From Peribacillus simplex (GTDB lineage Bacteria > Bacillota > Bacilli > Bacillales > DSM-1321), in NCBI RefSeq assembly GCF_900156045.1, contig NZ_FTMX01000013.1:22609-86608 (forward strand): DNA of 64,000 nucleotides, written 5' to 3'. Below the pieces are notes generated by a model. It saw nothing but the letters and a program-made list of their open reading frames with translations, had not been told where the DNA came from and ran no database searches. Shown here one piece after another: positions 8,060 to 16,845 of this stretch. Positions within the stretch are counted from its first letter, which is position 1. Each line of letters begins with the position of its first letter. A program made the translations under genes and the position numbers.

Positions 8060-11000
8060 TTACTCCTTATTTTTCAAAAACGGCCACCAATTTGCATTTC
8101 CAAACGCCGCAACCATAACAGGAATAAACAATGGCAATATGACAAACGCATATAAAGCAAGCCCCACCAAAATTAGAGTGGCTATCTCCAAGAGCGATAA
8201 AACACCTGCTGGCATCATGGCAGCAAAGGTTCCACCCAGAATGACAGCCGCTGAGATGATCACCGTTCCCATTTTTCTCATGGACAGTGACATCGCTTCC
8301 TTGACCGGTTTATCTTTCCACTCGTTAAAGCGATCCATCAAGAAAATGCTATAGTCAATGCCAAGAGCAATCAAGATGACGAAAGCAAAGAAAGGAACTG
8401 CCCAGCCGATGCCGGCATAACCGAGAATATTAACAAAAACCAACTCTGTAATGGCTGCCGCTGTATAATAAGTCAAAACGAGCGACACAATCAAATAGAC
8501 CGGCATGACCAGTGATCGCAGCATGAAAAAGAGAATGATTGCGATACCCGACAGCATCAAAACGACCGTCCGTGAGAAATCCTCCTCAGACATCATGCCC
8601 AAGTCATGATGTGTACTTGTGATTCCCCCTATCGCCACCTGCGCATTTTCAAGCTTTGTATCTTTCGTTACTCTTTCGACAGTTGCCTCAATCGAATCGA
8701 TTTGCTCGATTGCTTCATTGGAATATGGATTCGCCTTGAATACCACATCCATGGTCATGATTTTACCATCTTCAGATAAATACGCGTTCAATGCTTCCCC
8801 GAATTCTTCGCTTTCCACTACTTCTTTGGGAATGTACATACCTGTTACCGTTTTATCCGTTTTTGCCAGCCCTGATAAATAACCCTGTGCAGACGATAGT
8901 CCATCATGGACTTCATTCAGACCATCCGCACTTTCATTTAAGCCATCTGTCAAATCGGTAAGTTGCCCGCCGAGGCTTGAAAAACCATTTAGGAGCTCTT
9001 GCTGCCCATTACTTAAGCTGGTAAGGCCGCCTTTAAATCCTGACAGGTTATTTATGACTTCCCCCTGACCATTGGCCATGCTGCTTAGACCTTTTTGTAA
9101 AGTGTCAACACCTGAAATCAATTGGTTCAGGCCCTCCCCAAGAGAAGTTTGACCCTTTACGATCTCTGCCATATTTTGATTCGCCGTATTCAAACCCCCG
9201 GACACTGAACCAAGATTCCTATTGAGCTCGGAAAGGCCAGCTGCCATGGGTTCCAAGCCACCCTGTGCCCCTTGTACCGTTTGCTTGATCGTTTGATAGG
9301 ACTGATCAGCCTGTAATTCTGGATGTGTGGCTTCCATTTGCTCAAAAGAAGGATTTAACCCAGCAAGGCTTTGTGATACGCCCGTAAGGTTAGATTGAAT
9401 CTCTTTGTATCCTCCTGTCAGCTCACTTAACCCATTAGCTGATTGTTTATAGCCTTCGAGGAGCTGTCCGCTTCCGGTGGCGAGCTTCTCCAAATTTGCC
9501 TTGACCTCAATCAGTCCGTTTTTAATGTCCCCAGTCCCTGAGGACCCATCGCGAATGCCTGCTTCAATGCTTGTTAACGCATTCTCCACCTGACCTACGC
9601 CGCTCTTTAATTCATTGGTCCCGGATATGAGACCCCCTATTCCGTCCGTCGCTTGCTTCAAGCGCGGTCCTGAATCGGAAAGCTCACTGCCTGCCGTTTT
9701 TAATCCATCACTGATTTGTTTAATGCCTTCATTTCCTTCCCCGATTCCCTTTTCCAAAGTTTCGGCTTGGTTCGCGACAAATAAGTCCTTAATGGGTTCA
9801 CCTGTCGGACGGGTCATGGAACGAACTACATCGACTTCATCTACCTTGACGACTTCCTGGCTGATTTTTTCAGCAAGTGCGACGTAATCCTCCGAATCCA
9901 TGCGTTCGTCATTTTTTATGACAATCTGTGTTGGCATGGATTGTCCTGGCCCGAATTCATCGGAAATGATATTAAATGCCATGATGGAAGGAACATCATC
10001 GCCCGCTTCTTCAAGGGAGTTATAGGAAATCTTCCCATCATACATAAACAAAAAGGGAACACAGACGATTGCAACGATCATAAGCGCCAGCAATGGGCGA
10101 TTCAAGGAAAAGTTACCGAGAATTCCCCATAGTTTACTTTCACTATGCTCAAGCTTCCCTTTTGCCGGCCAAAATAGCTTCTTGCCAAGAACCGCCATGA
10201 AAAATGGAACGATCGTATATAGGGCGATCATTAAAATGAAAACCCCTATGGCAACGGCCGCCGCAGATTGATAGAGCTTAAAAGTAGAAAAACCGATTGC
10301 CGCAAAGCCAATCATTACGGTCAGCCCACTGAAGAAGACAGTCTTGCCGGCAGTTCGGTATGTTTCCACGATCGCTTCAGGCAAGGAATCCTGTGACGAT
10401 AGCTCCTCCTTGAAACGACTAAGAAGCAGGATGCAATAATCAGTCCCGATTCCAAATAAAATGCCTACCAGGAATATTTGGGTGTAAGACGAAATCGGAA
10501 AGTCCCATTTATCCACCAGGAATGAGACGATGGATTGTGAACATAAATAAGTGAAACCGACTGTTACTAACGGAATGATCGGTGTCACAACTGAACGGAA
10601 GACTATCAGCAATACAGCCAGAATGAAGACGACCGTGATGCCTTCAGTTTTCTTCAGCCCCTCTTGGGAATTGGCATTAAGATCTTCATCGATCATCCAG
10701 CTGCTTGTGTAATAATGCTCGACATCCACTTGATCCAACTCTTTATAAAGGGCATCGATCACGTCCTTAGCTTCTCGGTCCCCCTTCACCATCGTGATGG
10801 AAGTCAGAACTGTTGATTCATTCTCCGAGACCAACTGACCTTTTAGCGAGGGCTCTTTAAAATGGGTCATGACCTCTTTGATGCCAAGCTCTGCTTTATT
10901 CTTTTCAAGTTTTTGGATCGCTATCTCAATCTCTTTCAATTCCGAGGAAGACAGCTTCTTATCACCATGGAATACGAGAGCCACTTGTGACTCATCCTTA

Positions 11001-11176
11001 TCCTGGATCTCTTTCATTAGCTCATTGGCCATCCCGGAGGAATACTCTGCCGGTACATCCAGCTGTCCCTTATTCCGGACAAGTTCCGCCATATTCGGTG
11101 CCGCAAACAATAATCCTGCTGTAATTGCAACCCAAACGATAATGACCAGCCATCTTCCCTTAATGATCCCCCTCAT
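8060..11176 (-). CDS. MMPL/RND-family exporter with long periplasm-side coiled coil (YdgH-like)
   Basis: A 1038-residue membrane protein. Two MMPL modules of six predicted helices each flank a large extracytoplasmic region. Family motifs are FGIGTDYCILLLSRFKEEL in the first module and IALGIDYSIFLMDRFNEW in the second, each with the conserved GxxxDY. Between them, about residues 450-770, lies a run of short Gly/Leu/Ser-rich helical repeats (pattern GLxxLxxGxxxL), as in YhgE/Pip-type proteins. The start follows the marR-type stop directly, so the two are one operon, as in B. subtilis ydgG-ydgH. Likely exports toxic compounds or lipids; substrate unknown. Confidence 0.88.
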   Translation of the reverse strand: MRGIIKGRWLVIIVWVAITAGLLFAAPNMAELVRNKGQLDVPAEYSSGMANELMKEIQDKDESQVALVFHGDKKLSSSELKEIEIAIQKLEKNKAELGIKEVMTHFKEPSLKGQLVSENESTVLTSITMVKGDREAKDVIDALYKELDQVDVEHYYTSSWMIDEDLNANSQEGLKKTEGITVVFILAVLLIVFRSVVTPIIPLVTVGFTYLCSQSIVSFLVDKWDFPISSYTQIFLVGILFGIGTDYCILLLSRFKEELSSQDSLPEAIVETYRTAGKTVFFSGLTVMIGFAAIGFSTFKLYQSAAAVAIGVFILMIALYTIVPFFMAVLGKKLFWPAKGKLEHSESKLWGILGNFSLNRPLLALMIVAIVCVPFLFMYDGKISYNSLEEAGDDVPSIMAFNIISDEFGPGQSMPTQIVIKNDERMDSEDYVALAEKISQEVVKVDEVDVVRSMTRPTGEPIKDLFVANQAETLEKGIGEGNEGIKQISDGLKTAGSELSDSGPRLKQATDGIGGLISGTNELKSGVGQVENALTSIEAGIRDGSSGTGDIKNGLIEVKANLEKLATGSGQLLEGYKQSANGLSELTGGYKEIQSNLTGVSQSLAGLNPSFEQMEATHPELQADQSYQTIKQTVQGAQGGLEPMAAGLSELNRNLGSVSGGLNTANQNMAEIVKGQTSLGEGLNQLISGVDTLQKGLSSMANGQGEVINNLSGFKGGLTSLSNGQQELLNGFSSLGGQLTDLTDGLNESADGLNEVHDGLSSAQGYLSGLAKTDKTVTGMYIPKEVVESEEFGEALNAYLSEDGKIMTMDVVFKANPYSNEAIEQIDSIEATVERVTKDTKLENAQVAIGGITSTHHDLGMMSEEDFSRTVVLMLSGIAIILFFMLRSLVMPVYLIVSLVLTYYTAAAITELVFVNILGYAGIGWAVPFFAFVILIALGIDYSIFLMDRFNEWKDKPVKEAMSLSMRKMGTVIISAAVILGGTFAAMMPAGVLSLLEIATLILVGLALYAFVILPLFIPVMVAAFGNANWWPFLKNKE

Positions 11177-11641
11177 TTATATTTCCTCCCATTCCTCATT
11201 TTTCATTTGAATGAAAATTTGTGATAGCTTCTCATATGTATCAAGGAATTTAACGATCTCTTCATAATCGAATTTCGTCATGATGCTCTCTACCAATTTA
11301 TGAATCTTATTTTCCGTTTCCTGTAACAATGCTTCCCCCTCTTTGGAAAGCTTCAAGTGAAAGACCCTTCGGTCAACCAGGTCCTGTTCCCGTTCTATCA
11401 ATCCCTTGCCTTCCAGCCTGTTGATGTTGGACGTGACGGCACTCTTATTAATATAAAAGGCATCACTGATTTCCGTCGATGTACACAACCGCTGTTGTTG
11501 AATGAACCGTAAAGTATAGTATTGTTCGTTCGTCAGTACATCACAAATCTGATCTTTTATTAAAAGCTCACCCATCTTATTGACATAGAAGGAAACCCTC
11601 ATATATCGATCAATCAATCCAGAAACTTTGTCATTAGTCAT
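11177..11641 (-). CDS. MarR-family transcriptional regulator
   Basis: A 154-residue winged-helix protein. It has TSTEISDAFYINKSAVTSNINRLEGKGLIERE (recognition helix and start of the wing) followed by DRRVFHLKLSKEG. First gene of a two-gene operon with the MMPL exporter, whose ATG touches its stop codon. A palindrome TAGTT-N9-AACTA lies 19-38 bases before its start, consistent with autorepression. Related in arrangement to B. subtilis YdgG/YdgH. Ligand unknown. Confidence 0.9.
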   Translation of the reverse strand: MTNDKVSGLIDRYMRVSFYVNKMGELLIKDQICDVLTNEQYYTLRFIQQQRLCTSTEISDAFYINKSAVTSNINRLEGKGLIEREQDLVDRRVFHLKLSKEGEALLQETENKIHKLVESIMTKFDYEEIVKFLDTYEKLSQIFIQMKNEEWEEI

Positions 11642-11660
11642 CGTTGCACCTCCCGAAAAG

Positions 11661-11679
11661 TAGTTCAGTCATTTAACTA
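11661..11679. promoter_or_regulatory. Putative MarR-type operator palindrome
   Basis: TAGTT and AACTA arms separated by 9 bases, directly upstream of the MarR gene. Typical size and AT-richness for a MarR autoregulatory site; not tested. Confidence 0.5.
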
Positions 11680-11738
11680 TATGTAGATTACTATTGTTTT
11701 ATTTATTATGTCAATCCCATGATAGTTTATTATTTCCA

Positions 11739-11764
11739 GTTTAACTTATGGTAAATAAGGGAAA
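11739..11764 (+). promoter_or_regulatory. SigB-type promoter
   Basis: GTTTAA (11739-11744), 14-base spacer, GGGAAA (11759-11764). This matches the general-stress consensus GTTTAA-N12-15-GGGWAW. It lies 46 bases before the YtxH-like gene. Confidence 0.8.
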
Positions 11765-11810
11765 ACCCAAAGTAAGCACACAATCTACTATTCTAAAGGA
11801 GGAAATATAA

Positions 11811-12353
11811 ATGACTCAATCAACCATCGAAAATCAATCGACTATCGAAACTCAACCGAATAGCAAACTCTTAAAAGGGATTCTGATTGGAGGTCTTGTT
11901 GGTGGTGCGTTGACCTTGCTTGACTCCAATACAAGAAATAAAGTAAAGCGTTCCGCCGTCCTTTTAAAAGACAACTCCATGAATATGATTGAACAGGTCA
12001 AGGAAAATCCCGGCGATATGAAGGAACAGATGGTATCAGGAGTCAAAGGGGCAACGGAGACGATTAAAGAGGCAATCAATGACGTTGAAACACTATATGA
12101 AACCGTTAATGAAGACGTGGTGGGTAAAGTATCCGAAGTAAAGGATATCTCCACCGATGCCCTTGGTACAGCTAAAGACGCAACAAGTGAATTGAAAGAC
12201 ATCAGTTCAAAAGTGGTCGTTGCCGGTAAACAGCTGAAAGAAACACCATCACAATCATTGAAATCCGATAATGATAAAGGTGAAAAAGAGAGTGATGAAA
12301 TCGTTAAAAAATCTGGATTATCCAATCAAAAATCCATTTCATCCAACTTCTAA
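11811..12353 (+). CDS. YtxH-family general stress protein
   Basis: A 180-residue protein. A Gly-rich membrane segment LLKGILIGGLVGGALTLL at about 20-37 is followed by a long amphipathic helical region rich in Lys, Glu, Asp and Thr with repeated VKDIS/AKDATSELKDIS-like stretches, then a disordered Ser/Lys tail. This is the YtxH layout of small membrane-anchored, LEA-like stress proteins. Ribosome binding site AAGGAGG. The SigB-type promoter just upstream supports a general stress role. Single-gene unit ending in a terminator. Confidence 0.85.
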   Translation: MTQSTIENQSTIETQPNSKLLKGILIGGLVGGALTLLDSNTRNKVKRSAVLLKDNSMNMIEQVKENPGDMKEQMVSGVKGATETIKEAINDVETLYETVNEDVVGKVSEVKDISTDALGTAKDATSELKDISSKVVVAGKQLKETPSQSLKSDNDKGEKESDEIVKKSGLSNQKSISSNF

Positions 12354-12360
12354 TATATAA

Positions 12361-12396
12361 AACAAGCTGAGGCATTAAGCCCCAGCTTGTTTTTGT
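12361..12396 (+). terminator. Terminator of the YtxH-like gene
   Basis: Inverted repeat ACAAGCTG...CAGCTTGT followed by TTTTTG, 8 bases after the stop codon. Confidence 0.85.
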
Positions 12397-12400
12397 AGAC

Positions 12401-12657
12401 AAAAGGGGTCCGGAAAATGTACCTTTCATCAAATGATGTTCCCGAACCATTTGACCCAAAGCAACGCCTTCAACTCCCAGGTATGGTTTCTATCTAAATT
12501 TAATAACAAAGTGGATTGGAGCGGAAGGTGCGAGACTCCTGCGGGAAAAGCGCATCCAAGGGAGACCCCGCTGGCGCTAGCCGAGGAGGCTCCCCGGAAC
12601 GCCCGCGGAAAGCGAGTGCCTGGAGCGGAAATCAACGTCCAAATTGTACAAGCCATT
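12401..12657 (+). repeat. Composite intergenic repeat, copy B
   Basis: Full-length copy with two parts. The first is an AT-rich leader (about 12401-12513) that includes CCTTTCATCAAATGATGTTC. The second is a GC-rich core (12514-12640) running from GATTGGAGCGGAAGGTGCGA to GGAGCGGAAATCAACGTCC. The next copy starts exactly one 270-base period later. Confidence 0.9.
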
Positions 12658-12671
12658 AGAAAGCTGAGGCA

Positions 12672-12928
12672 AATGGGGGTCGGATAACGTGCCTTTCATC
12701 AAATGATGTTCACGAGCCATTTGACCCAAAAGCAACAACTTCAACTCAATAGGTATGGTTCTATCTAAATCTAATAACGGAGTTGATTGGAACGGAAGGT
12801 ACGAGACTCCTGCGGGAAAAGCGCGTCTAGGGGAGACCCCGCAGGCCCAAGCCGAGGAGGCTGCACGACCGCCCGCGGAAATCGAGTGCCTGGAGCGGAA
12901 ATCAACATCCAAATTATACAAGTCATTA
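12672..12928 (+). repeat. Composite intergenic repeat, copy C (tandem with B)
   Basis: Same leader and core as copy B, offset by 270 bases (CCTTTCATC at 12422 and 12692). The core spans about 12782-12910. Between B and C sits AAGCTGAGGCA, the left arm of the terminator that follows copy C, so the duplicated unit appears to have included a terminator arm. Confidence 0.9.
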
Positions 12929-12931
12929 AAA

Positions 12932-12956
12932 AAGCTGAGGCGTTATGCCTCAGCTT
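12932..12956. terminator. Terminator between repeat C and the PrsA-like gene
   Basis: Stem AAGCTGAGGC / GCCTCAGCTT with a 5-base loop and flanking A and T runs. It lies 33 bases past the stop of the minus-strand PrsA-like gene. Confidence 0.8.
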
Positions 12957-12988
12957 CTTTGTTCGGTATATCACTTCACTTGATAACC

Positions 12989-13879
12989 TTAGTTAGAGTC
13001 CTCTAATTTATTCGTTATCTCATGATCTTTTTTCACTTCGGCCAACCAAACGGGATATTCCTCTTGTAATTTTTCAGAAAGAAGCGTTTCTTTAATTACA
13101 TCTTTACTGTCTTCTAAATTAGCTTTTTTTGCTTCCTTCTTTCCGGTTACTTTTATGATATGGTACCCATAATCGGTTTTGACTGGATCACTGACTTTAT
13201 TTATATCAAGATCAAAGGCAACATCTTCAAACTCCTCCACCATATCACCTTTCCCAAAATACCCCAGGCTTCCGCCGTTATCCGCCGTTTGTGTATCAGT
13301 GGAATATTCAGCTGCCAATTTAGCGAAATCACCGCCTTCTGCAATTTCTTTCGCAACTTTTTTAGCCGTTTTTTCGTCTTCTACTAAGATATGACTAGCT
13401 TCCACTTGTTCAGCTTGATCAAATGTTTCTTTATTATCTTCAAAATACGTACTGATTTCATCGTCCGTCACGGTAATTCTCGGTTCGACCAGTTTTTTCG
13501 TTTGCAGATAAACCACGATGTCCTTTTTTAAGGCATCCATGGAAGAACCGCTTGCTTCCAATTGCTCTTTTAACGACTTTTCATCACCATAGGACTCAGC
13601 CATAGTATCGATTTCTTTCTGGATTTCTTCATCCTTAATTTTAATTCCCGCTTTTTCCGCTTCCAATTCAACCAATTTATTCGTAATCAACAGGTCCAAA
13701 GTATCTGCTCCGTACCCCGCAACAAGCGCATCATATAGCTCATCCTTATTGATTTTCTCGCCATCGATACTCGCCATTGTCTTATCCGTGGAAGATATCA
13801 TCGCAAATGCCATGATCCCGGCAATGATCAAAATGCTCCCTGCCCAAATATATGCCTTCGTGCTTCTTAATAGTTTCAT
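12989..13879 (-). CDS. prsA: PrsA-like peptidyl-prolyl cis-trans isomerase (foldase)
   Basis: A 296-residue extracytoplasmic foldase. The N-terminal membrane segment (about 8-30) is followed by a SurA-like helical region with KLVELEAEKAGIKIKDEEI, and a parvulin domain (about 138-248) with VEASHILVEDEKTA, NGGSLGYFGKGDM and DYGYHIIKV. Such proteins help secreted proteins fold after Sec export. Unlike B. subtilis PrsA, no lipobox cysteine is visible, so it would be anchored by an uncleaved helix or released; this resembles the PrsA paralogue YacD. It stands alone, ending at a terminator shared with the repeat region. Confidence 0.85.
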   Translation of the reverse strand: MKLLRSTKAYIWAGSILIIAGIMAFAMISSTDKTMASIDGEKINKDELYDALVAGYGADTLDLLITNKLVELEAEKAGIKIKDEEIQKEIDTMAESYGDEKSLKEQLEASGSSMDALKKDIVVYLQTKKLVEPRITVTDDEISTYFEDNKETFDQAEQVEASHILVEDEKTAKKVAKEIAEGGDFAKLAAEYSTDTQTADNGGSLGYFGKGDMVEEFEDVAFDLDINKVSDPVKTDYGYHIIKVTGKKEAKKANLEDSKDVIKETLLSEKLQEEYPVWLAEVKKDHEITNKLEDSN

Positions 13880-14115
13880 GAATACTCTCCCTTAATTTTT
13901 CTATAATGATAGCGTGGAAATATTAATTAATCCTTAAGATTTTAATCTTACCTTCAATATGCACTAACCTATCATTATACTAACATACTTATATCTCTAC
14001 AGATATTTTAGTGTATTTCATTCTACTACCAAGTTACTTTGATATTTGGTTGATCACTACAAAAAACGAAATTATACCGTTATATCGACTTTTGATATAC
14101 AGGTAACGGAATGGG

Positions 14116-14157
14116 AAAAAGCATGGTGTACGGAGGGAATTCCTACACCATGCTTTT
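14116..14157 (-). terminator. Terminator of the pot operon
   Basis: Long stem AAAAAGCATGGTGTA / TACACCATGCTTTT, 10 bases beyond the potD stop. Strong in both orientations. Confidence 0.85.
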
Positions 14158-14166
14158 CTTCTTGTG

Positions 14167-15240
14167 TTATTTACGATGCATCTTGAATTCAAGGAAGAGT
14201 TCGTTGTAATGGGCCAAGTTTTTCTTCCCGAGGTTTTCGTACACTTCGAGTTTCTTTGTCAGTTCCGGTGATGGATAGAAACGTTCATCCTTCACCACTT
14301 CTTCAGGCATATATTTCAGTGCCTCTTTATTGGGTGTCGAATAACTTACATATTCAGCATTCTGTGCCGCAACTTTCGGGTCCAGCATGAAGTTGATGAA
14401 CTGGTGAGCCGCATCGACGTTTTTGGTTGTTTTCGGGATGACCATATTATCAAACCATAAATTGGACCCCTCTTTTGGAACAACGTATTCGAGATCTTCA
14501 TTTTCAGCCATGATTTCAGAAGCAACTCCCGACCAAACAAGGCCGATCGCCGCTTCCTGGGCTTCCAATAGCATGCGGCTTTCATCTCCCACTATCGCTT
14601 TAATATTCGGGGTGAGGGCATCAAGTTTGGATTTTGCCTCTTGAAGGTGTTCTTCATCTATATCATTCAATGAATAATTCAATGAGTTCAGACCCATGCC
14701 CATCACTTCCCTAGCCCCATCCGTCAAAAGGATTTCATTTTTTAAATCTTTATCCCATAAATCCGCCCAGGCCGTTATTTCTTTGCCGCCGAGCATCTTG
14801 GAATTGTAAACAATTCCAACAGTTCCCCAGAAATAAGGGACGGAATATTTATTCTCCGGATCGAATGGCAGGTCGATGAACCGTTCATCGATGTTTTTCA
14901 AATTAGGAAGCTTGGAATGATCCAAGGGAATCAGCAAGTCTTCCTGCCGCATCTTATCGATCATATACTCAGACGGAATGGCAATATCATAAGTAGTACC
15001 GCCCTGTTCGATTTTAGTCATCATGGCCTCATTCGAATCGAACGTCTCATAAATGACCTTTATCCCTGTTTCTTCTTCAAAACGTTCGATTAGATCCGTA
15101 TCGATGTAATCGCCCCAATTATAGATGGTAAGCGTATTGCTGCTCGTAAACCCCTGCGATGAATTCAACCTTGAAATCGCATATAGCAGCAAAGCGGATA
15201 CGAGGGAAATGATCAAAAACATTTGGACAAGCCTTTTCAT
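14167..15240 (-). CDS. potD: Spermidine/putrescine ABC transporter substrate-binding protein
   Basis: A 357-residue type-2 periplasmic-binding-type protein of normal PotD length. It has TLTIYNWGDYIDTDLIERFE, YDIAIPSEYMIDKM and PYFWGTVGIVYNS, all family landmarks. The N-terminus is a hydrophobic helix (about 3-22) with no lipobox cysteine, so it may be held by an uncleaved anchor. Its start overlaps the potC stop by 4 bases (ATGA). Last gene of potA-potB-potC-potD. Spermidine or putrescine preference cannot be told. Confidence 0.92.
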   Translation of the reverse strand: MKRLVQMFLIISLVSALLLYAISRLNSSQGFTSSNTLTIYNWGDYIDTDLIERFEEETGIKVIYETFDSNEAMMTKIEQGGTTYDIAIPSEYMIDKMRQEDLLIPLDHSKLPNLKNIDERFIDLPFDPENKYSVPYFWGTVGIVYNSKMLGGKEITAWADLWDKDLKNEILLTDGAREVMGMGLNSLNYSLNDIDEEHLQEAKSKLDALTPNIKAIVGDESRMLLEAQEAAIGLVWSGVASEIMAENEDLEYVVPKEGSNLWFDNMVIPKTTKNVDAAHQFINFMLDPKVAAQNAEYVSYSTPNKEALKYMPEEVVKDERFYPSPELTKKLEVYENLGKKNLAHYNELFLEFKMHRK

Positions 15241-16049
15241 CGTTTCCCCCCCATTCCCGTTTGCCTTGCACGTTGAGTTATAAAGTAATATACGACAACC
15301 AATAGCAGTGTCACGACGAACAGCAGTGTCGATAGTGCATTGATATTCAATGAAATCCCACGGCGGGCCAATGAATAGATTTCCACAGAAAGAGTGGAGA
15401 AGCCATTACCGGTCACAAAGAACGTAACTGCAAAATCATCAAGTGAATAAGTCAATGCCATAAAAAAACCAGCAAAGATACCTGGTAAGATGTATGGAAG
15501 GATCACCTTCGTCAATACATCCCACCGGCTTGCTCCTAAATCTCGGGCCGCATCAATTAAAGTAGGGCTCATTTCCTGAAGTTTCGGAAGGACCAGCAGC
15601 ACTACGATCGGGATGCTGAAGGCGATATGCGACAACAGTACCGAGTAGAATCCAAGCTTGATCCCGGCCATTGTGAATAAAATCAGGAAGGAAGCACCGA
15701 TGATCACATCGGGACTGACAATCAATACATTATTCAATGATAATACCGTATTCTTAGCTTTACTGCTCGTAAAGGACCGAATTCCAATCGCCCCCATCAC
15801 GCCTATGATCGTTGAGATCACTGCGGATAATAAGGCGATCACAAGTGTATTCAATACAATGATCAGCAGCCTTGTATCTTGGAACAGTTCCTTGTACCAC
15901 TCCATCGTGAACCCTTTAAAGTCATACATCGTTCCACCGCTGTTAAAAGAGTAAAAGACTAAAAAGAAAATCGGTGCATAGAGTATGAGAAAAATCAAAA
16001 CGAGAAACGCTCTTGATATTGGTGATAATTTTTTGCCCAATTTACACAC
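15237..16049 (-). CDS. potC: Spermidine/putrescine ABC transporter permease
   Basis: A 270-residue permease with about six membrane helices. The EAA loop DAARDLGASRWDVLTKVILPYILPGI contacts PotA. Overlaps potB by 8 bases and potD by 4, so translation is coupled throughout the operon. GLGGT: the start follows inside potB. Forms the channel with PotB in the cytoplasmic membrane. Confidence 0.92.
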   Translation of the reverse strand: MCKLGKKLSPISRAFLVLIFLILYAPIFFLVFYSFNSGGTMYDFKGFTMEWYKELFQDTRLLIIVLNTLVIALLSAVISTIIGVMGAIGIRSFTSSKAKNTVLSLNNVLIVSPDVIIGASFLILFTMAGIKLGFYSVLLSHIAFSIPIVVLLVLPKLQEMSPTLIDAARDLGASRWDVLTKVILPYILPGIFAGFFMALTYSLDDFAVTFFVTGNGFSTLSVEIYSLARRGISLNINALSTLLFVVTLLLVVVYYFITQRARQTGMGGKR

Positions 16050-16845
16050 CCTGCTTTCGGTTACCCGTTACAAACATAATCAGGAACATTATAATAATCA
16101 AAAATACCGCAATTGTGGAACCCATTCCCCAATCCTGTGTCACAAGGAAGTGCTGCTCGATAGCCGTACCAAGCGTAATGACTCTGTTACCGGCAATCAG
16201 TCTTGTAAGCATGAACAATGAAAGTGCCGGGATGAAGACTACCTGGCATCCCGTCTTTACACCATCTAACGTCAATGGGAAAATGACACGGCGGAATGTC
16301 ATCCAATGGGACGCTCCCAAGTCATTGGCCGCATCCACAAGGGTTGGATTCATTTTATCAAGCGCATTGAATATCGGTAAGATCATAAACGGGATGAAAA
16401 TATAAACCGAAACGAATATGAAGCTGAAATCCGTAAAGAGAATCTGCTGCTTTCCGATTCCTACCGCTTCTAAAAAACCATTCGCCACACCATAAGTGCC
16501 AAAAATACCAATGAAGGCATAAGCCTTCAAAAGTAAATTGATCCAGGAAGGAACGATGATCAGCAAAAGCCACAACTGCTTATGCTTTGTTTTCGTTAAC
16601 AAATAAGCGGTCGGATAAGCGACTAAAAGGGATATCCCCGTAATCAGGAAAGCATACCAAAATGAGCTTAAAGTCATTTTTAAATATACAGGCGTAAAGA
16701 ACTTTTGATAGTTAATCAAAGATAGATTGCCTTCAATGTCAAAGAAGGAATAGTAAAGGATTAACAAAATGGGTGCGATCACGAATAAAGCAATCCATAA
16801 GACATAGGGTATGAAGTAAATATTCCGGGATATTTTATTCTTCAT
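16042..16845 (-). CDS. potB: Spermidine/putrescine ABC transporter permease
   Basis: About 267 residues from the ATG at 16845, preceded by GGGGAAAG. The frame stays open further upstream inside potA, but those residues are charged and off-family. Six helices; EAA loop DAANDLGASHWMTFRRVIFPLT. It overlaps the end of potA by 11 bases and the start of potC by 8. Partner of PotC in the polyamine importer. Confidence 0.9.
   Translation of the reverse strand: MKNKISRNIYFIPYVLWIALFVIAPILLILYYSFFDIEGNLSLINYQKFFTPVYLKMTLSSFWYAFLITGISLLVAYPTAYLLTKTKHKQLWLLLIIVPSWINLLLKAYAFIGIFGTYGVANGFLEAVGIGKQQILFTDFSFIFVSVYIFIPFMILPIFNALDKMNPTLVDAANDLGASHWMTFRRVIFPLTLDGVKTGCQVVFIPALSLFMLTRLIAGNRVITLGTAIEQHFLVTQDWGMGSTIAVFLIIIMFLIMFVTGNRKQGV

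Noticed and set aside
12433..13006. Several 67-114-residue ORFs on both strands
   Set aside because: They translate the GC-rich repeats B and C; no ribosome binding site and no conserved protein features.
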